DNA from: CAIJXB01 sp964455905
GTDB lineage: Bacteria; Chlamydiota; Chlamydiia; Chlamydiales; Rhabdochlamydiaceae
Length of the DNA: 64,000 nt
Direction: 5' to 3'
Assembly (NCBI GenBank): GCA_964455905.1
Contig: CAYVYN010000002.1
Span: 1 to 64,000, forward strand
Shown one piece after another: positions 1 to 9,165 of this stretch. How positions within the stretch are numbered: the stretch's first letter is position 1; each line of letters starts with the position of its first letter. The notes under the pieces were generated by a model that saw only the letters and a list, made by a program, of their open reading frames with translations, had not been told where the DNA came from and made no database searches. Both the position numbers and the translations under genes were made by a program.

Positions 1-246
1 TAGGTTGAATAAATCTAGAGGGATTTTTTTTGTCCTGATTTTTTTGAAAATAATTAGGACTGATCAAACTGTTAGTTCTTATCTAGTTTTACGTAACTTT
101 ATTCTGTGATACCACCATCTTTTTTAGCGCCAAAAAATTATCAGGATATAGTTCCAGTCTTTTTTTGAGGTTATGCTTTTTTATTTTCTATAAGTAAATG
201 AATCGAGTTTGTATAATTGGATTTTATTTTTTTTTGTGGAGTAAAT

Positions 247-696
247 ATGATTGGATTATCAAAAAGTTCCCATCAGGAACTAATTTTAAAAAAATCCTAT
301 GAAGAAGCTGTATGTAATAATGGTTTAATTTCTTTAGTGACCGATATACATAGTGCGTTTCAAGATGAAAAGTCAGGAAAGGGAAAGGCTGTAATCGCAA
401 CAAGTGATGTAGTGTCGGTAATTGAAAGAACAGGCTCACTATGGAAGTCGAAAGGACAAGCAACCGGTCATAGGGCTTTTAGGCATGAAATTACAGGTAT
501 TGTGATTGGGTACGAGGGACATGGTCCTAAAGAAATTTGTGGCTCTCATTTAGAGGGGTTGCATACAAATCTGCAAACACACTTAAATATTCTTTGTAAT
601 GATATTTTTGCTTATAATACAAAAAACTGGAAGACCCCTCCAAACTATCCAGAGGCAGTTGCTCGATATAATAAGTGGCTTGTTCAAAAAAAATAA
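247..696 (+). CDS. Hypothetical protein (149 aa)
   Basis: I do not recognise this protein. The ATG at 247 is chosen because a GGAG box lies at 238-241, five bases upstream; an in-frame ATG at 217 has no such box. The product is a soluble mixed alpha/beta protein with no signal peptide or membrane segment. It is rich in His, Gly and Asn in its middle part (a GHRAFRHEITG stretch near residue 75 and a CGSHLEGLH stretch near residue 100). A hairpin follows the stop, so it is probably a monocistronic gene. No function is proposed. Confidence 0.6.
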   Translation: MIGLSKSSHQELILKKSYEEAVCNNGLISLVTDIHSAFQDEKSGKGKAVIATSDVVSVIERTGSLWKSKGQATGHRAFRHEITGIVIGYEGHGPKEICGSHLEGLHTNLQTHLNILCNDIFAYNTKNWKTPPNYPEAVARYNKWLVQKK

Positions 697-729
697 AAAC
701 ATTTTTCGTTTTGATTTAATTATGTGTAG

Positions 730-763
730 AAAACTCACTTTCTTTTGATGGAGGTGAGTTTTT
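730..763 (+). terminator. Probable rho-independent terminator behind the first gene
   Basis: A 9-bp inverted repeat, AAAACTCAC at 730-738 and GTGAGTTTT at 754-762, is separated by a 15-base loop. It ends in a run of T. It lies about 35 bases after the stop codon at 696. The loop is long, so confidence is moderate. Confidence 0.45.
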
Positions 764-869
764 AAACCATATTTTTCTAATATTTATTCGCATTCTTTTT
801 TATTTATTTAACAAATATAGAAATAGTAGGTTTTCTGTTTTTTTACTAGTGATTTTTGGCATAAAAAAA

Positions 870-1406
870 TCAAAGAATAGTATTAATATCGAAGTCTTTG
901 AAGTTTAGTTCATAGTTAGTCTTGTAAAAATCACAAAGAGCAGTTCTGAATTTTTTTGCACGAGAGGGGAGTCCGTGTTCACAGTAGGTTTTGATTTGGT
1001 TATGAACTGCGAGTTTAAAGGAAAGAGAGTCTGTTTCTTTGCCATTTAAATTATCAACGCTTGTGTAAAAGCGATATCCACAAGCATTTGATAAAATCCA
1101 TTCAAGAGCTTGGGGCTTAATTTCAACGCTTTGAAATAGCTCTTGTTCTATATTGGTTCTTCCGTCAGGAACATACCAATACCCGAAATCTACCAATGTT
1201 CTTCTTTTTTCTCCAGCTATTAACCAGTGCGAACATTCATGCAAGGCACTAGCAAAAAAACCTCTAGCAAAAAAGATCGCATTGTATGGCTGCTCGGGAT
1301 TTGTTGGTACATATAGGGGTTCTTCTGTTCCTTTAACAAGTTGCGTGTTATGGGTAGTAGAAAAACAAGCGTTGAAAATAGAGATTAAATCTTCGTATTT
1401 GTGCAA
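870..1406 (-). CDS. epmC: EpmC/YfcM-like elongation factor P hydroxylase
   Basis: The 178-aa product looks like the EpmC (YfcM) family over its whole length. Conserved stretches are the start (YEDLISIFNACF), PYNAIFFARGFFASALHE, the HExxH-type core HECSHWLIAG near residues 56-65 and DFGYWYVPDGR near residue 73. In Escherichia coli, EpmC hydroxylates the modified lysine of elongation factor P after EpmA and EpmB have added beta-lysine. The start is a TTG at 1406 behind an AAGGAAA box that overlaps the end of the upstream SOUL gene, so the two are co-transcribed with a 10-base gap. No EF-P, epmA or epmB gene lies in this window. The family is best known in gammaproteobacteria, so transfer is possible. 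Confidence 0.88.
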   Translation of the reverse strand: MHKYEDLISIFNACFSTTHNTQLVKGTEEPLYVPTNPEQPYNAIFFARGFFASALHECSHWLIAGEKRRTLVDFGYWYVPDGRTNIEQELFQSVEIKPQALEWILSNACGYRFYTSVDNLNGKETDSLSFKLAVHNQIKTYCEHGLPSRAKKFRTALCDFYKTNYELNFKDFDINTIL

Positions 1407-1416
1407 GTGTCTTTCC

Positions 1417-1995
1417 TTATGGTTTAATTTCTATTAGGATTTCGTTGCGACGTAAAAAAGGTAGCGTCCAAGGAGGGTTGTAGAAAGCTAGAATTGGTTT
1501 TCCTATAATAGTTATATTTTTTTCCTGGAGTATGTTTTTTAGTGTTTCCAAGTTTTTTTCTAGGCTTTTATCCGTTGCGATACCTGAAAACTGAATTGCG
1601 GCAAATTTTTTAGATTCCAAGGATTTAATGTGGATGTTTTTGCAAATCGGAGCTGGCAAAGTTTCAAGTGTATAAGTATGGGGCATTGTAAATCGAATTT
1701 GCCAGCTATTTTTCGAGCCTTCTTGCAACACGGGTGCTGTCATTGCGATTCTAGTATGAGATGTATTATTGCCGAAAATATAATCGGCAAGAGCTCTAAA
1801 TCCTTCTTTGATGGCTGTTTTGCGATCTGCTGTTATTTCTACTTCAGCTACAATCATGGGTGAATATTCTCGTATTTCAAAAGAACCTTTTGAATCTACT
1901 GTTTTATATTTTGGCTGTTCGACGCGACTCATGATATTACCTGCTAGCAAAGCTAAAAGCACTAAAATAATTAGTGCACCTATTAATATTTTCAA
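1417..1995 (-). CDS. SOUL-family haem-binding protein, membrane-anchored
   Basis: This 192-aa protein has an N-terminal hydrophobic helix (residues about 3-22) that is probably an uncleaved anchor. A SOUL/HBP domain follows. Typical elements are EQPKYKTVDSKGSFEIREYSPMI (split here by residue 45) and RIAMTAPVLQ near residue 84, which matches the family's 'ai.MTaPV' signature. The domain ends with WTLPFLRRNEI, the usual 'nppwt.p..rrNEv' close. SOUL proteins bind haem or other tetrapyrroles in some organisms. Whether this one does cannot be told from sequence. It is the first gene of a two-gene unit with the EpmC-like gene downstream. Confidence in the family is high; the biological role is unknown. 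Confidence 0.85.
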   Translation of the reverse strand: MKILIGALIILVLLALLAGNIMSRVEQPKYKTVDSKGSFEIREYSPMIVAEVEITADRKTAIKEGFRALADYIFGNNTSHTRIAMTAPVLQEGSKNSWQIRFTMPHTYTLETLPAPICKNIHIKSLESKKFAAIQFSGIATDKSLEKNLETLKNILQEKNITIIGKPILAFYNPPWTLPFLRRNEILIEIKP

Positions 1996-2106
1996 TCTAA
2001 AGACTCATTAAGTATGGTTAAGATTAACATTCAAGAAATATAGCCAGAAGACGCCTCTAGCGTACCTCCCATTTATAGCATAAAATATGGGCTGTGTCGA
2101 GTTTTT

Positions 2107-4320
2107 TTACTCTGCTTCAATAGTGATTAATTCCAAGTTGGTTATACGTAATCTTTTAGATAAAGTATGGGCTAAACGTTCAAGAAATAGAGCTGCTATT
2201 TCAGGTGAGTCTTTGCTGATTTTTTCAAATGCAGTTCTTGAAAGAGCGTATAATATGACTTCGTTAATTGCGACAGCGTCGGCTGAGCGTTTCCCTTTAT
2301 CTAGAAAAGACATTTCTCCAAAAAAATTACCTGGAGATAATGTTAGAAGGTGGTGTTTAAGTTCTTTTCCGAGCGGTAGATCTATTTTTACCGTTCCTTT
2401 GCAAAGAAAGTAAATTTCATCGCTTTCATCACCCATAGAGAAAATTTTGTCTTTAGGGTTGAATTTCTTTTTTTCTGTGACTGACTCTATTTTGTCTAAA
2501 AGTGGACGAGGGAGGTCTGTAAAAAATTCAAATTCATGCAAAGAAAAAGTGAAAGAAGCGTCTTTTGTTTCTTCGGAGTATTTAGAGATCGTTTTATCTT
2601 CAACCCATTCTAGAGCTGTATCTAAGTCTTGGTAAATTTTAAGGTTCATGTCTATTTCTCCAAACCCTAAGGAAGAAAGGTATTTTTTTACGTTTTGTCC
2701 TGAAGGAAGAGTAGGGGGGATGGATGTGAGGATTAGATACCCATTGCGCTCTTTTAGCCTATCATGAATTTGTTTTAGTAAATTAGCGGCTGTAAAATCT
2801 AATGATTGCACTCTGTGCATGTCTAGTACTATAAAAAAAGAATGATCAAGGTTTGGTTCTAGTTCTGTAAATAGTTGGTCAGTAGTTCCGAAAAATAAGG
2901 GACCTTGTAGTTCGTAGATAATCGTATTTTTACCTTCTGATTGTAATAACGTAAGTTCACTGTTAAGGCGTTGTTTTTTGGAGAACTTTTGGCTGCCTAA
3001 AAACTTTCTTCTTACAACAGAAGAGCGGATTTGTTCTCGTAAAAATAAAATAATAGCTAAAAAAACGCCTACACCTGCTGCAAAAACTAAACTCATACTT
3101 ACAGCTGAAATAACTACGGCTAAGATCACAAAAAAATCAAATACAGTAGATTTGTGTTTCAAAAGCTGTATGCTATTTTTATCAAGCATTCGTAACCCGA
3201 TGATTAATAACACGCCAGATAGTGCAGCTAGAGGGATCCATGGAATAAAGCCAATAAGAGCAAAAACAACTATTGCAGCAAAGATTCCAGAGAAAATACC
3301 AGAAAGATTGGTTTGAGCCCCGCTATTGATATTGATAATCGAAGGTCCTGTGGATCCGGCTCCGGGAATCCCTCCAACTAAACAGGAGCTTATATTTGCA
3401 ATACCCTGTGCTAGGAGCTCTTTATTGGAGTTGTGTCTAGATTTGGTAATAACATCTAGGATTACACAAGTTTTTAGTGAATCAATACATAAAAGAATTG
3501 CTAGTGTTGATGCTGGTATAAGGAGAGATATCAGTTCATCGAACTTTATACTGGGTATGAAAGACCAGTCTCTTAATGCAGAAAAAAAAGTTTCAGAAAC
3601 AGAAGAGGTAATCCTTCCGATAATCAATGCATTGTCATCTGGATTTAAAATTGATGGATGAAAAAGAGCAAGTAATAGGTATGACCCAATCCCAAATAGT
3701 AAAGCAGTAAAAATAGATGGAATGCACTTGAGGAATTTTTGTGATAAGAGCATGGATATTATGGTGATGCTTCCTATGAAAACGCTTTCCAAATGCCATG
3801 TGGATGGTTCGCGTAAACCTTGAAGTAAAGTAACACCTTTTGGAAATCCTAAAAAAGGAGCGATTTGACTAACGCAGATTAAAATGCCAACACTGTTTAA
3901 GTAACCTGCTACAACAGGATATGGGATGTACTTAATAAATTTACCTAGAGTAAAGCAACCCGCTAAAAACTGCATTAATCCAGCTAATAGAGACACAAAG
4001 CCTACATAAAAAGGGATTAGGCTTAAAGGAACTGTTCCTTGTGATACAAGCTCTTCTACGAAAAGTGCTAGCAAAGCTGCTGCAGGACCACAGGGTGCTG
4101 TTATAAGACGCGGCGTTCCTCCAAAGCAAGGAGCTATAATACCAAGAACAATGGTTCCAATCATTGCTGCAATAGCTCCGTTTGCAGCGTAACTTAGACC
4201 AAGTGCTGCATAAAGAATAATTCCAAATGCTATAGAAGATGGAAGCACCACAAGCATCGAAGCGAGGCCCCCCATAAGATCTCCTCTTAGTTTTTTTGAT
4301 AAAAAAGTCCTGCCGATCAT
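2107..4320 (-). CDS. SulP-family anion transporter with STAS and cyclic-nucleotide-binding domains
   Basis: The 737-aa inner-membrane protein starts at an ATG behind AGGAAA. Residues about 10-410 are the polytopic SulP core, with many hydrophobic helices and the GGIPGAGSTGPSIININSGA stretch near residue 315. This region corresponds to the family's conserved substrate-site signature. Residues about 455-560 form a STAS domain. Residues about 600-720 form a cNMP-binding domain with FGEMSFLDKGKRSADA, whose Glu and Arg match the phosphate-binding cassette. SulP proteins carry sulfate, bicarbonate or dicarboxylates in exchange or with Na+/H+; the substrate cannot be assigned here. The added CNB domain suggests gating by a nucleotide or another small ligand. 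The gene is divergent from the acetate kinase operon. Confidence 0.9.
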   Translation of the reverse strand: MIGRTFLSKKLRGDLMGGLASMLVVLPSSIAFGIILYAALGLSYAANGAIAAMIGTIVLGIIAPCFGGTPRLITAPCGPAAALLALFVEELVSQGTVPLSLIPFYVGFVSLLAGLMQFLAGCFTLGKFIKYIPYPVVAGYLNSVGILICVSQIAPFLGFPKGVTLLQGLREPSTWHLESVFIGSITIISMLLSQKFLKCIPSIFTALLFGIGSYLLLALFHPSILNPDDNALIIGRITSSVSETFFSALRDWSFIPSIKFDELISLLIPASTLAILLCIDSLKTCVILDVITKSRHNSNKELLAQGIANISSCLVGGIPGAGSTGPSIININSGAQTNLSGIFSGIFAAIVVFALIGFIPWIPLAALSGVLLIIGLRMLDKNSIQLLKHKSTVFDFFVILAVVISAVSMSLVFAAGVGVFLAIILFLREQIRSSVVRRKFLGSQKFSKKQRLNSELTLLQSEGKNTIIYELQGPLFFGTTDQLFTELEPNLDHSFFIVLDMHRVQSLDFTAANLLKQIHDRLKERNGYLILTSIPPTLPSGQNVKKYLSSLGFGEIDMNLKIYQDLDTALEWVEDKTISKYSEETKDASFTFSLHEFEFFTDLPRPLLDKIESVTEKKKFNPKDKIFSMGDESDEIYFLCKGTVKIDLPLGKELKHHLLTLSPGNFFGEMSFLDKGKRSADAVAINEVILYALSRTAFEKISKDSPEIAALFLERLAHTLSKRLRITNLELITIEAE

Positions 4321-4518
4321 GTAAATTTCCTATTTCCATATTCTTGGTTATATATTTTTTTTATTAGCACAACGCTTATTTGTTGTATTGAAATATGTTG
4401 ATCTATTCTGGCATTAGATTTTTTTGTCTTTTTTATTTTGTTGTGTTAAATATATTTGTTATTTATTTTTCAGTAAAAAGAGTTGTTTTTATTTTTTTAT
4501 GTTTTTAATGGGGTCTTG

Positions 4519-5733
4519 GTGGAGAATAATTTATCTGTTAATCCATGGATGTTAACGATTAATGGAGGGTCGTCGAGTATTAAGTTTGCTGTATTTGAAA
4601 TGAGAAAGACGCTTCAGGAGGTTTTCAGAGGTTCTATAGATCGAATTGGCGGACCTGTTTCTACTTTACAGGTAAAGGGGGAGGGCTTGAATGATGAACT
4701 GCCTCAAGAGGTCTTAGCATTAGATTATTTGGCTGCGGTGAATATTTTGATAAAATGGCTTGAGACTAGGCATGTTTCTAGAAATCTCAATGCTATAGCT
4801 TATCGTATTGTTCATGGAGGAACTAAATATAGTAAACCTCAAAAAGTTACCAAAGAGTTTATGGAAGACTTTGAATCTTTGATGCATTTCGCTTCAGAAC
4901 ACACTGTAAAAGAGAAAATATTGTTAGAGGGTTTTTTAAAGAAGTTTCCAGAGTTACCTCACTTTGTTTGTTTTGATACAGCATTTCATGCAGATATTCC
5001 TCAAGTGGCCAAATTGTTACCTATACCCAGGCGCTATGAGTCAATGGGTCTAAGGAGATATGGTTTTCATGGGCTATCTTATGAATTTGTAATGGATGAA
5101 TTATCTAGGTTAGAAGGAAGTGATCTGGCAAATGGAAGGGTTGTTTTAGCCCACTTAGGTAGTGGATCTAGTCTAAGTGCTGTCTTTAAGGGTAGATCAA
5201 TAGATACAAGTATGGGTTTTACTCCATGTTCTGGGGTTCCTATGGCAACACGTTCTGGAGATATAGATCCCGGGCTTTTTGGGTATTTAGCGCATACAGA
5301 AGGGATGAGCTCTAAAGAGTTTGAAGAGATGCTTAGTTATAAGTCAGGATTGTTAGGGCTCTCTGAGCGAAGTGGTGATATGAGAGATTTGCTTTGCAGT
5401 GAGGCATCAGATGAAAAAGCTGCTGAAGCTATTTCGTTGTTTTGTTATCAAGTAAAAAAATATATTGGCGCTTTTAGTGCTTCTTTAGGCGGGCTTGATG
5501 CTTTAGTCTTTACAGGTGGGATTGGAGAAAATCTACCTGTTATACGAGATAGAATTTGTGGTGGTTTGGATTTTTTAGGTGTTATCCTTGATAAAGACAG
5601 GAATGCATTAAATGAGGGGTTGATTTCTAGTCAAACTAGCCGTGTAATTGTACGTGTTATACCCACTAATGAAGAGAAAGTCTTAGCAAAGACTACATAT
5701 TGTATGTTTAATTCTACAAAAACAAAAGAGTGA
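4519..5733 (+). CDS. ackA: Acetate kinase
   Basis: The product converts acetyl phosphate and ADP to acetate and ATP in the cytosol. Acetokinase family signatures are clear: LTINGGSSSIKF at the N-terminus (phosphate 1 region), FHGLSYEFV, AHLGSGSSLSA (adenosine/phosphate 2 region), DTSMGFTPCSGVPMATRSGDIDPG in the middle and VFTGGIGEN near the C-terminus. The length of about 400 aa is normal. The start is uncertain. A GTG at 4519 has a GGGG box six bases upstream; a TTG at 4516 and an ATG at 4549 are alternatives, the last giving a slightly short N-terminus. The stop is four bases before the phosphoketolase start, so the two enzymes are one operon that turns ketose phosphates into acetate with ATP gain. 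Confidence 0.93.
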   Translation: MENNLSVNPWMLTINGGSSSIKFAVFEMRKTLQEVFRGSIDRIGGPVSTLQVKGEGLNDELPQEVLALDYLAAVNILIKWLETRHVSRNLNAIAYRIVHGGTKYSKPQKVTKEFMEDFESLMHFASEHTVKEKILLEGFLKKFPELPHFVCFDTAFHADIPQVAKLLPIPRRYESMGLRRYGFHGLSYEFVMDELSRLEGSDLANGRVVLAHLGSGSSLSAVFKGRSIDTSMGFTPCSGVPMATRSGDIDPGLFGYLAHTEGMSSKEFEEMLSYKSGLLGLSERSGDMRDLLCSEASDEKAAEAISLFCYQVKKYIGAFSASLGGLDALVFTGGIGENLPVIRDRICGGLDFLGVILDKDRNALNEGLISSQTSRVIVRVIPTNEEKVLAKTTYCMFNSTKTKE

Positions 5734-5737
5734 ATTA

Positions 5738-8101
5738 ATGAAAGAAAATATCCTATCCAGCGAGGAGCTTTATAAGATAGATGCGTATTGGAGAGCTTCT
5801 AATTATCTTTCTGTTGGGCAAATTTATCTTTATGACAACCCGCTTTTGCGAAGACCTTTGCTTTTATCCGATGTAAAGCCTTTTGTTGTAGGTCATTGGG
5901 GGACAACTCCTGGGCAAAATTTTATTTACGTGCATTTGAATCGTATGATCAAAAAGTATGATTTAAATATGCTCTATATTTCAGGGCCAGGTCATGGTGG
6001 ACCTGCTATTGTTGGGCACACATATCTTGAGGGGACTTACAGTGAGGTTTATCCAGATGTTACGCAAGATGAAGAAGGCTTAAAGAAGCTATTTAAACAG
6101 TTTTCTTTCCCAGGGGGGATTTCTAGTCATGTAGCCCCAACGACCCCAGGATCTATTCATGAAGGTGGGGAGCTTGGATACTCTCTTAGCCATGCTTTTG
6201 GGGCTGTTTTTGACAACCCTAATTTGATCGTAGCTTGTGTAGTAGGGGATGGAGAGGCTGAGACAGGTCCTCTAGCGACTGCGTGGCATTCTAGTAAGTT
6301 TCTTGATCCTAGTAGTGATGGTGTTGTTATTCCTATTCTCCATTTAAACGGCTATAAGATTAGTAATCCGACTCTTTTTTCTCGTATGGAGCCGGGAGAC
6401 CTTGATTTGTTTTTGAGGGGCTGTGGGTGGAATCCTTATTTTGTCGAGGGAAGCGACCCAGAAAAGATGCATCAACTCATGGCTCAGGCTTTGGAAGATG
6501 TCTTCGAAGACATTAAGAGAATTCAATCAAATGCCAAAGAGGGTCTTAAGAAGGATGGAGTTAAGTGGCCGATGATTGTGTTGGCTTCACCTAAAGGGTG
6601 GACTGGTCCTAAAGTTGTTGATGGTCTTAAAAATGAGGGAACTTTTAGATCTCATCAAGTGCCCTTGCTTGTTGATTCTAATCACGAAAATCACTTAGAG
6701 CAGCTGGAAAACTGGATGAGAAGTTATCGCCCAGAGGAGCTATTTGATGAAAATGGAAGGTTTATCGAAGAGCTGGCAGAGTTAGCTCCGAAAGGTTCTT
6801 ATAGGATGAGCGCTAATCCTCATTCTAATGGAGGGGTTTTACTTCGCGACTTACGTATGCCTGATTTTAGTTTGTATGGTGTAAATCTAGAGTCACCAGG
6901 AAGTGTTCGAGCGCAAAACACACTGGTTTTGGGTGGTTTTTTACGTGATGTAATTAGATTGAATGAGGATCAGCATAATTTTCGTATTTTTGGTCCTGAT
7001 GAAACACTATCAAATTTATTAGGTTCTGTTTTTGAGGTCACCAATCGACAGTGGGATGCCTTGAAAGTAGAAGAGGATGAGTTCTTGGCTCCTACAGGAC
7101 GGGTGGTTGACTCTATGTTAAGCGAACATCAGTGCCAAGGTTGGCTTGAGGGCTATCTTTTAACAGGGCGTCATGGGGTTTTTAATAGCTATGAAGCATT
7201 TATTCGAATTGTTGATTCTATGTTTAGTCAGCATGCAAAATGGCTGAAGGTTACTTTAGAACTTCCTTGGAGAAGGAAAATAGCTTCTTTGAATTATTTA
7301 CTTACATCTCATGTTTGGCAACAGGATCATAATGGTTTTACCCATCAAGACCCAGGCTTTTTGAATCATGTGATTAATAAAAAGGCAGGTATTGTAAGGG
7401 TATATCTTCCACCAGATGCCAATTGTTTACTCTCGGTGTTTGATCATTGTTTACGAAGCAGACACTATGTAAACGTGGTAGTGGCTGGCAAGCACGCACT
7501 TCCTCAGTGGTTAAGTATGGATGCTGCAAAGATCCACACTACGGAAGGAGTTGGTATTTGGCAGTGGGCAAGTAATGACCAGGGTGTTGAGCCAGATGTA
7601 GTGATGGCTTGTTGTGGTGATATTCCAACTCTTGAGGTTCTTGCGGCAGTTTCAATCCTTCGAGCGCATTTGCCTGATTTAAAGATTCGGGTTATCAATG
7701 TTGTAGATTTGATGAGACTCCAATCGCAAAGAGAGCATCTACATGGGTTAAGTGAAATAGATTATGATTCGCTTTTTACTAAAGATAAACACATTATATT
7801 TGCTTTTCATGGATATGCCCCTTTGATCCATCAGCTTACATATCGTCGTGCTAACCGTAATTTACATGTTAAAGGATATAAGGAAGAAGGAACCATTACC
7901 ACCGCTTTTGATATAAGAGTGCAAAATGATTTAGATCGATTTCATTTGGTTCAAGATGTCGTTGATCGCCTCCCTCAGCTTGAATCGAGAGGAGCTTATC
8001 TTAAGCAAATGATGCAAGATAAGCTTATCGAGCATAAATTATATATTAGTAAAAATGGTCAAGATTTACCTGAAATCCAAAATTGGAAATGGGTTAGTTA
8101 G
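5738..8101 (+). CDS. xfp: Xylulose-5-phosphate / fructose-6-phosphate phosphoketolase
   Basis: This 787-aa thiamine-diphosphate enzyme splits xylulose 5-phosphate (and often fructose 6-phosphate) with phosphate, giving acetyl phosphate and an aldose phosphate. It has the phosphoketolase hallmarks: LRRPLL, GHWGTTPGQNFIYVHLNR, the GPGHGGPA TPP-region motif near residue 85, SHVAPTTPGSIHEGGELGY, and VVGDGEAETGPLATAWHS, the Mg-TPP site. The length is the family norm (about 790 aa). It directly follows acetate kinase, whose substrate it makes, so the pair forms a phosphoketolase shunt. The family is best known in bifidobacteria and lactic acid bacteria and is scattered elsewhere. Base use is like the neighbours, so any transfer is not recent. 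Confidence 0.95.
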   Translation: MKENILSSEELYKIDAYWRASNYLSVGQIYLYDNPLLRRPLLLSDVKPFVVGHWGTTPGQNFIYVHLNRMIKKYDLNMLYISGPGHGGPAIVGHTYLEGTYSEVYPDVTQDEEGLKKLFKQFSFPGGISSHVAPTTPGSIHEGGELGYSLSHAFGAVFDNPNLIVACVVGDGEAETGPLATAWHSSKFLDPSSDGVVIPILHLNGYKISNPTLFSRMEPGDLDLFLRGCGWNPYFVEGSDPEKMHQLMAQALEDVFEDIKRIQSNAKEGLKKDGVKWPMIVLASPKGWTGPKVVDGLKNEGTFRSHQVPLLVDSNHENHLEQLENWMRSYRPEELFDENGRFIEELAELAPKGSYRMSANPHSNGGVLLRDLRMPDFSLYGVNLESPGSVRAQNTLVLGGFLRDVIRLNEDQHNFRIFGPDETLSNLLGSVFEVTNRQWDALKVEEDEFLAPTGRVVDSMLSEHQCQGWLEGYLLTGRHGVFNSYEAFIRIVDSMFSQHAKWLKVTLELPWRRKIASLNYLLTSHVWQQDHNGFTHQDPGFLNHVINKKAGIVRVYLPPDANCLLSVFDHCLRSRHYVNVVVAGKHALPQWLSMDAAKIHTTEGVGIWQWASNDQGVEPDVVMACCGDIPTLEVLAAVSILRAHLPDLKIRVINVVDLMRLQSQREHLHGLSEIDYDSLFTKDKHIIFAFHGYAPLIHQLTYRRANRNLHVKGYKEEGTITTAFDIRVQNDLDRFHLVQDVVDRLPQLESRGAYLKQMMQDKLIEHKLYISKNGQDLPEIQNWKWVS

Positions 8102-8131
8102 TTTGAGAATTTAATTTTAAATTTGGTGTTC

Positions 8132-8677
8132 ATGATGCGATTTATGATGAAGATATTCACTTTATGTTTTTCTTTGTTTTTGATTTTTTTCGGTTGTTCA
8201 AAACCTACTTCGCCCCAGGATATTACCGGGATTTGGAAAAGTAGAGATCAGCATTCAGATAAGCCTAGAAGTCTGGTTGCCATTTATAAGTATAAAGATA
8301 TGTATTATGGAAGGATGTTGGCGACTTATGACGAGAATGGAAATATTAAAGATACTATTTTTGTACAAAAAGAAAAATCTACAGGGGTAGTAGGCAACCC
8401 TCCTTATTGTGGAATGGATTTTGTATATAATGTACAAAAAGAAAATCAGGCAGGAGGCAAACAAGTTAAGTATAAGGGTGAAATCATCGATCCTCAAAAA
8501 GGAAATGTTTATGACGCTGAATTTTGGATTAGCGGTAATGATCTCATCGTTCGAGGGGAAGTGTGGATTTTTGGAAAAAATATACCATGGCATAGAGCAT
8601 CCGAGAAAGATCTTCCAGATGGGTTCTCGATGAGAGATATTAAAGATTTTGTGCCGGTAGTCCCAGAAGTTTTATGA
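8132..8677 (+). CDS. DUF2147 lipoprotein
   Basis: The N-terminus has a short charged segment and a hydrophobic stretch ending in LIFFGCS, a plausible lipobox with the acylated Cys near residue 24. The mature part looks like the DUF2147 family: GIWKSRDQHS, the conserved 'G.WW/K.....' entry, YYGRMLATYDENG, and YDAEFWISGNDLIVRGEVWIFGK near the end. DUF2147 proteins are small secreted beta-rich proteins of unknown function. Several ATGs occur close together (8132, 8135, 8144, 8147). The first is used here, and all leave the signal peptide intact. The 3' end overlaps the convergent Fur-family gene by six bases. The gene lies 30 bases downstream of the phosphoketolase gene and may be read through from it. 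Confidence 0.75.
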   Translation: MMRFMMKIFTLCFSLFLIFFGCSKPTSPQDITGIWKSRDQHSDKPRSLVAIYKYKDMYYGRMLATYDENGNIKDTIFVQKEKSTGVVGNPPYCGMDFVYNVQKENQAGGKQVKYKGEIIDPQKGNVYDAEFWISGNDLIVRGEVWIFGKNIPWHRASEKDLPDGFSMRDIKDFVPVVPEVL

Positions 8678-9076
8678 AGTTGAAAGTCTTTTTAAAGGAT
8701 GTAATTGTGTATGGCATTCCTGGCAAAATCCAGTTAATGTAATCGAATGACCTAGAACCTGAAATCCCTGAGGTGCAATTTCAGAAACTCCTTGGGGGCA
8801 TTTATAAATAAAATACGTTTTATTGCACCCGTCACACACGAAATAGTGTTGATGACCTTTTTGCTTTATTGTGTAACAAGTTTTTTCTCCAGGAAGACTT
8901 ATTATATCAATTTTATCTTCGTTAATTAATGTTTTAATTGTTCTATAAATCGTGGATAAATTAATTAAGGGGATTTCAGTAATAGTAAAGGATAAAATTT
9001 CTTCTATAAATAAAGGTCTTCCAGTGTTTGATAGACATTTTAAAATTTCTATTCGTTGTTTTGTCATTCGTTTCAT
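8672..9076 (-). CDS. Fur-family metalloregulator (Fur/Zur/PerR type)
   Basis: The 134-aa protein has the Fur-family layout. An N-terminal winged helix spans residues about 1-75, with TKQRIEILKCL and the recognition-helix region ISLSTIYRT-like LINLSTIYRTIKTL. A dimerisation/metal domain follows, with HQHYFVCDGC near residues 76-85, the family's HxH...CxxC. A second pair, CQEC, near the end matches the structural zinc site. Subfamily (iron, zinc, manganese or peroxide) cannot be assigned with certainty; the two CxxC pairs suit Zur or Fur. It is divergent from the membrane protein at 9166. The shared intergenic region contains a palindrome that could be its operator. Confidence 0.87.
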   Translation of the reverse strand: MKRMTKQRIEILKCLSNTGRPLFIEEILSFTITEIPLINLSTIYRTIKTLINEDKIDIISLPGEKTCYTIKQKGHQHYFVCDGCNKTYFIYKCPQGVSEIAPQGFQVLGHSITLTGFCQECHTQLHPLKRLSTS

Positions 9077-9101
9077 GATTTATACCTAGGCAGTTTTTTA
9101 T

Positions 9102-9117
9102 TGCAAATGAAGTTGCA
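9102..9117. promoter_or_regulatory. Palindrome, possible Fur-family operator
   Basis: The inverted repeat TGCAA-N6-TTGCA sits between the Fur-family gene (ATG at 9076) and the divergent membrane protein gene (ATG at 9166). With one mismatch the dyad extends to ATTGCAA/TTGCATT. Its place in a shared divergent promoter is typical for an autoregulating metalloregulator. The bases do not match a classical Fur or Zur box closely, so the assignment is inference. Confidence 0.35.
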
Positions 9118-9165
9118 TTTAGAGTATCTTAAACTGCGTCTTAGAAAATTTCAAGGAGATATGAC

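Noticed and set aside
3941..4339. Minus-strand open frame of 132 codons over the SulP start
   Set aside because: It is an alternative frame of the transporter gene, rich in Ser, Cys and Trp, and has no support of its own.
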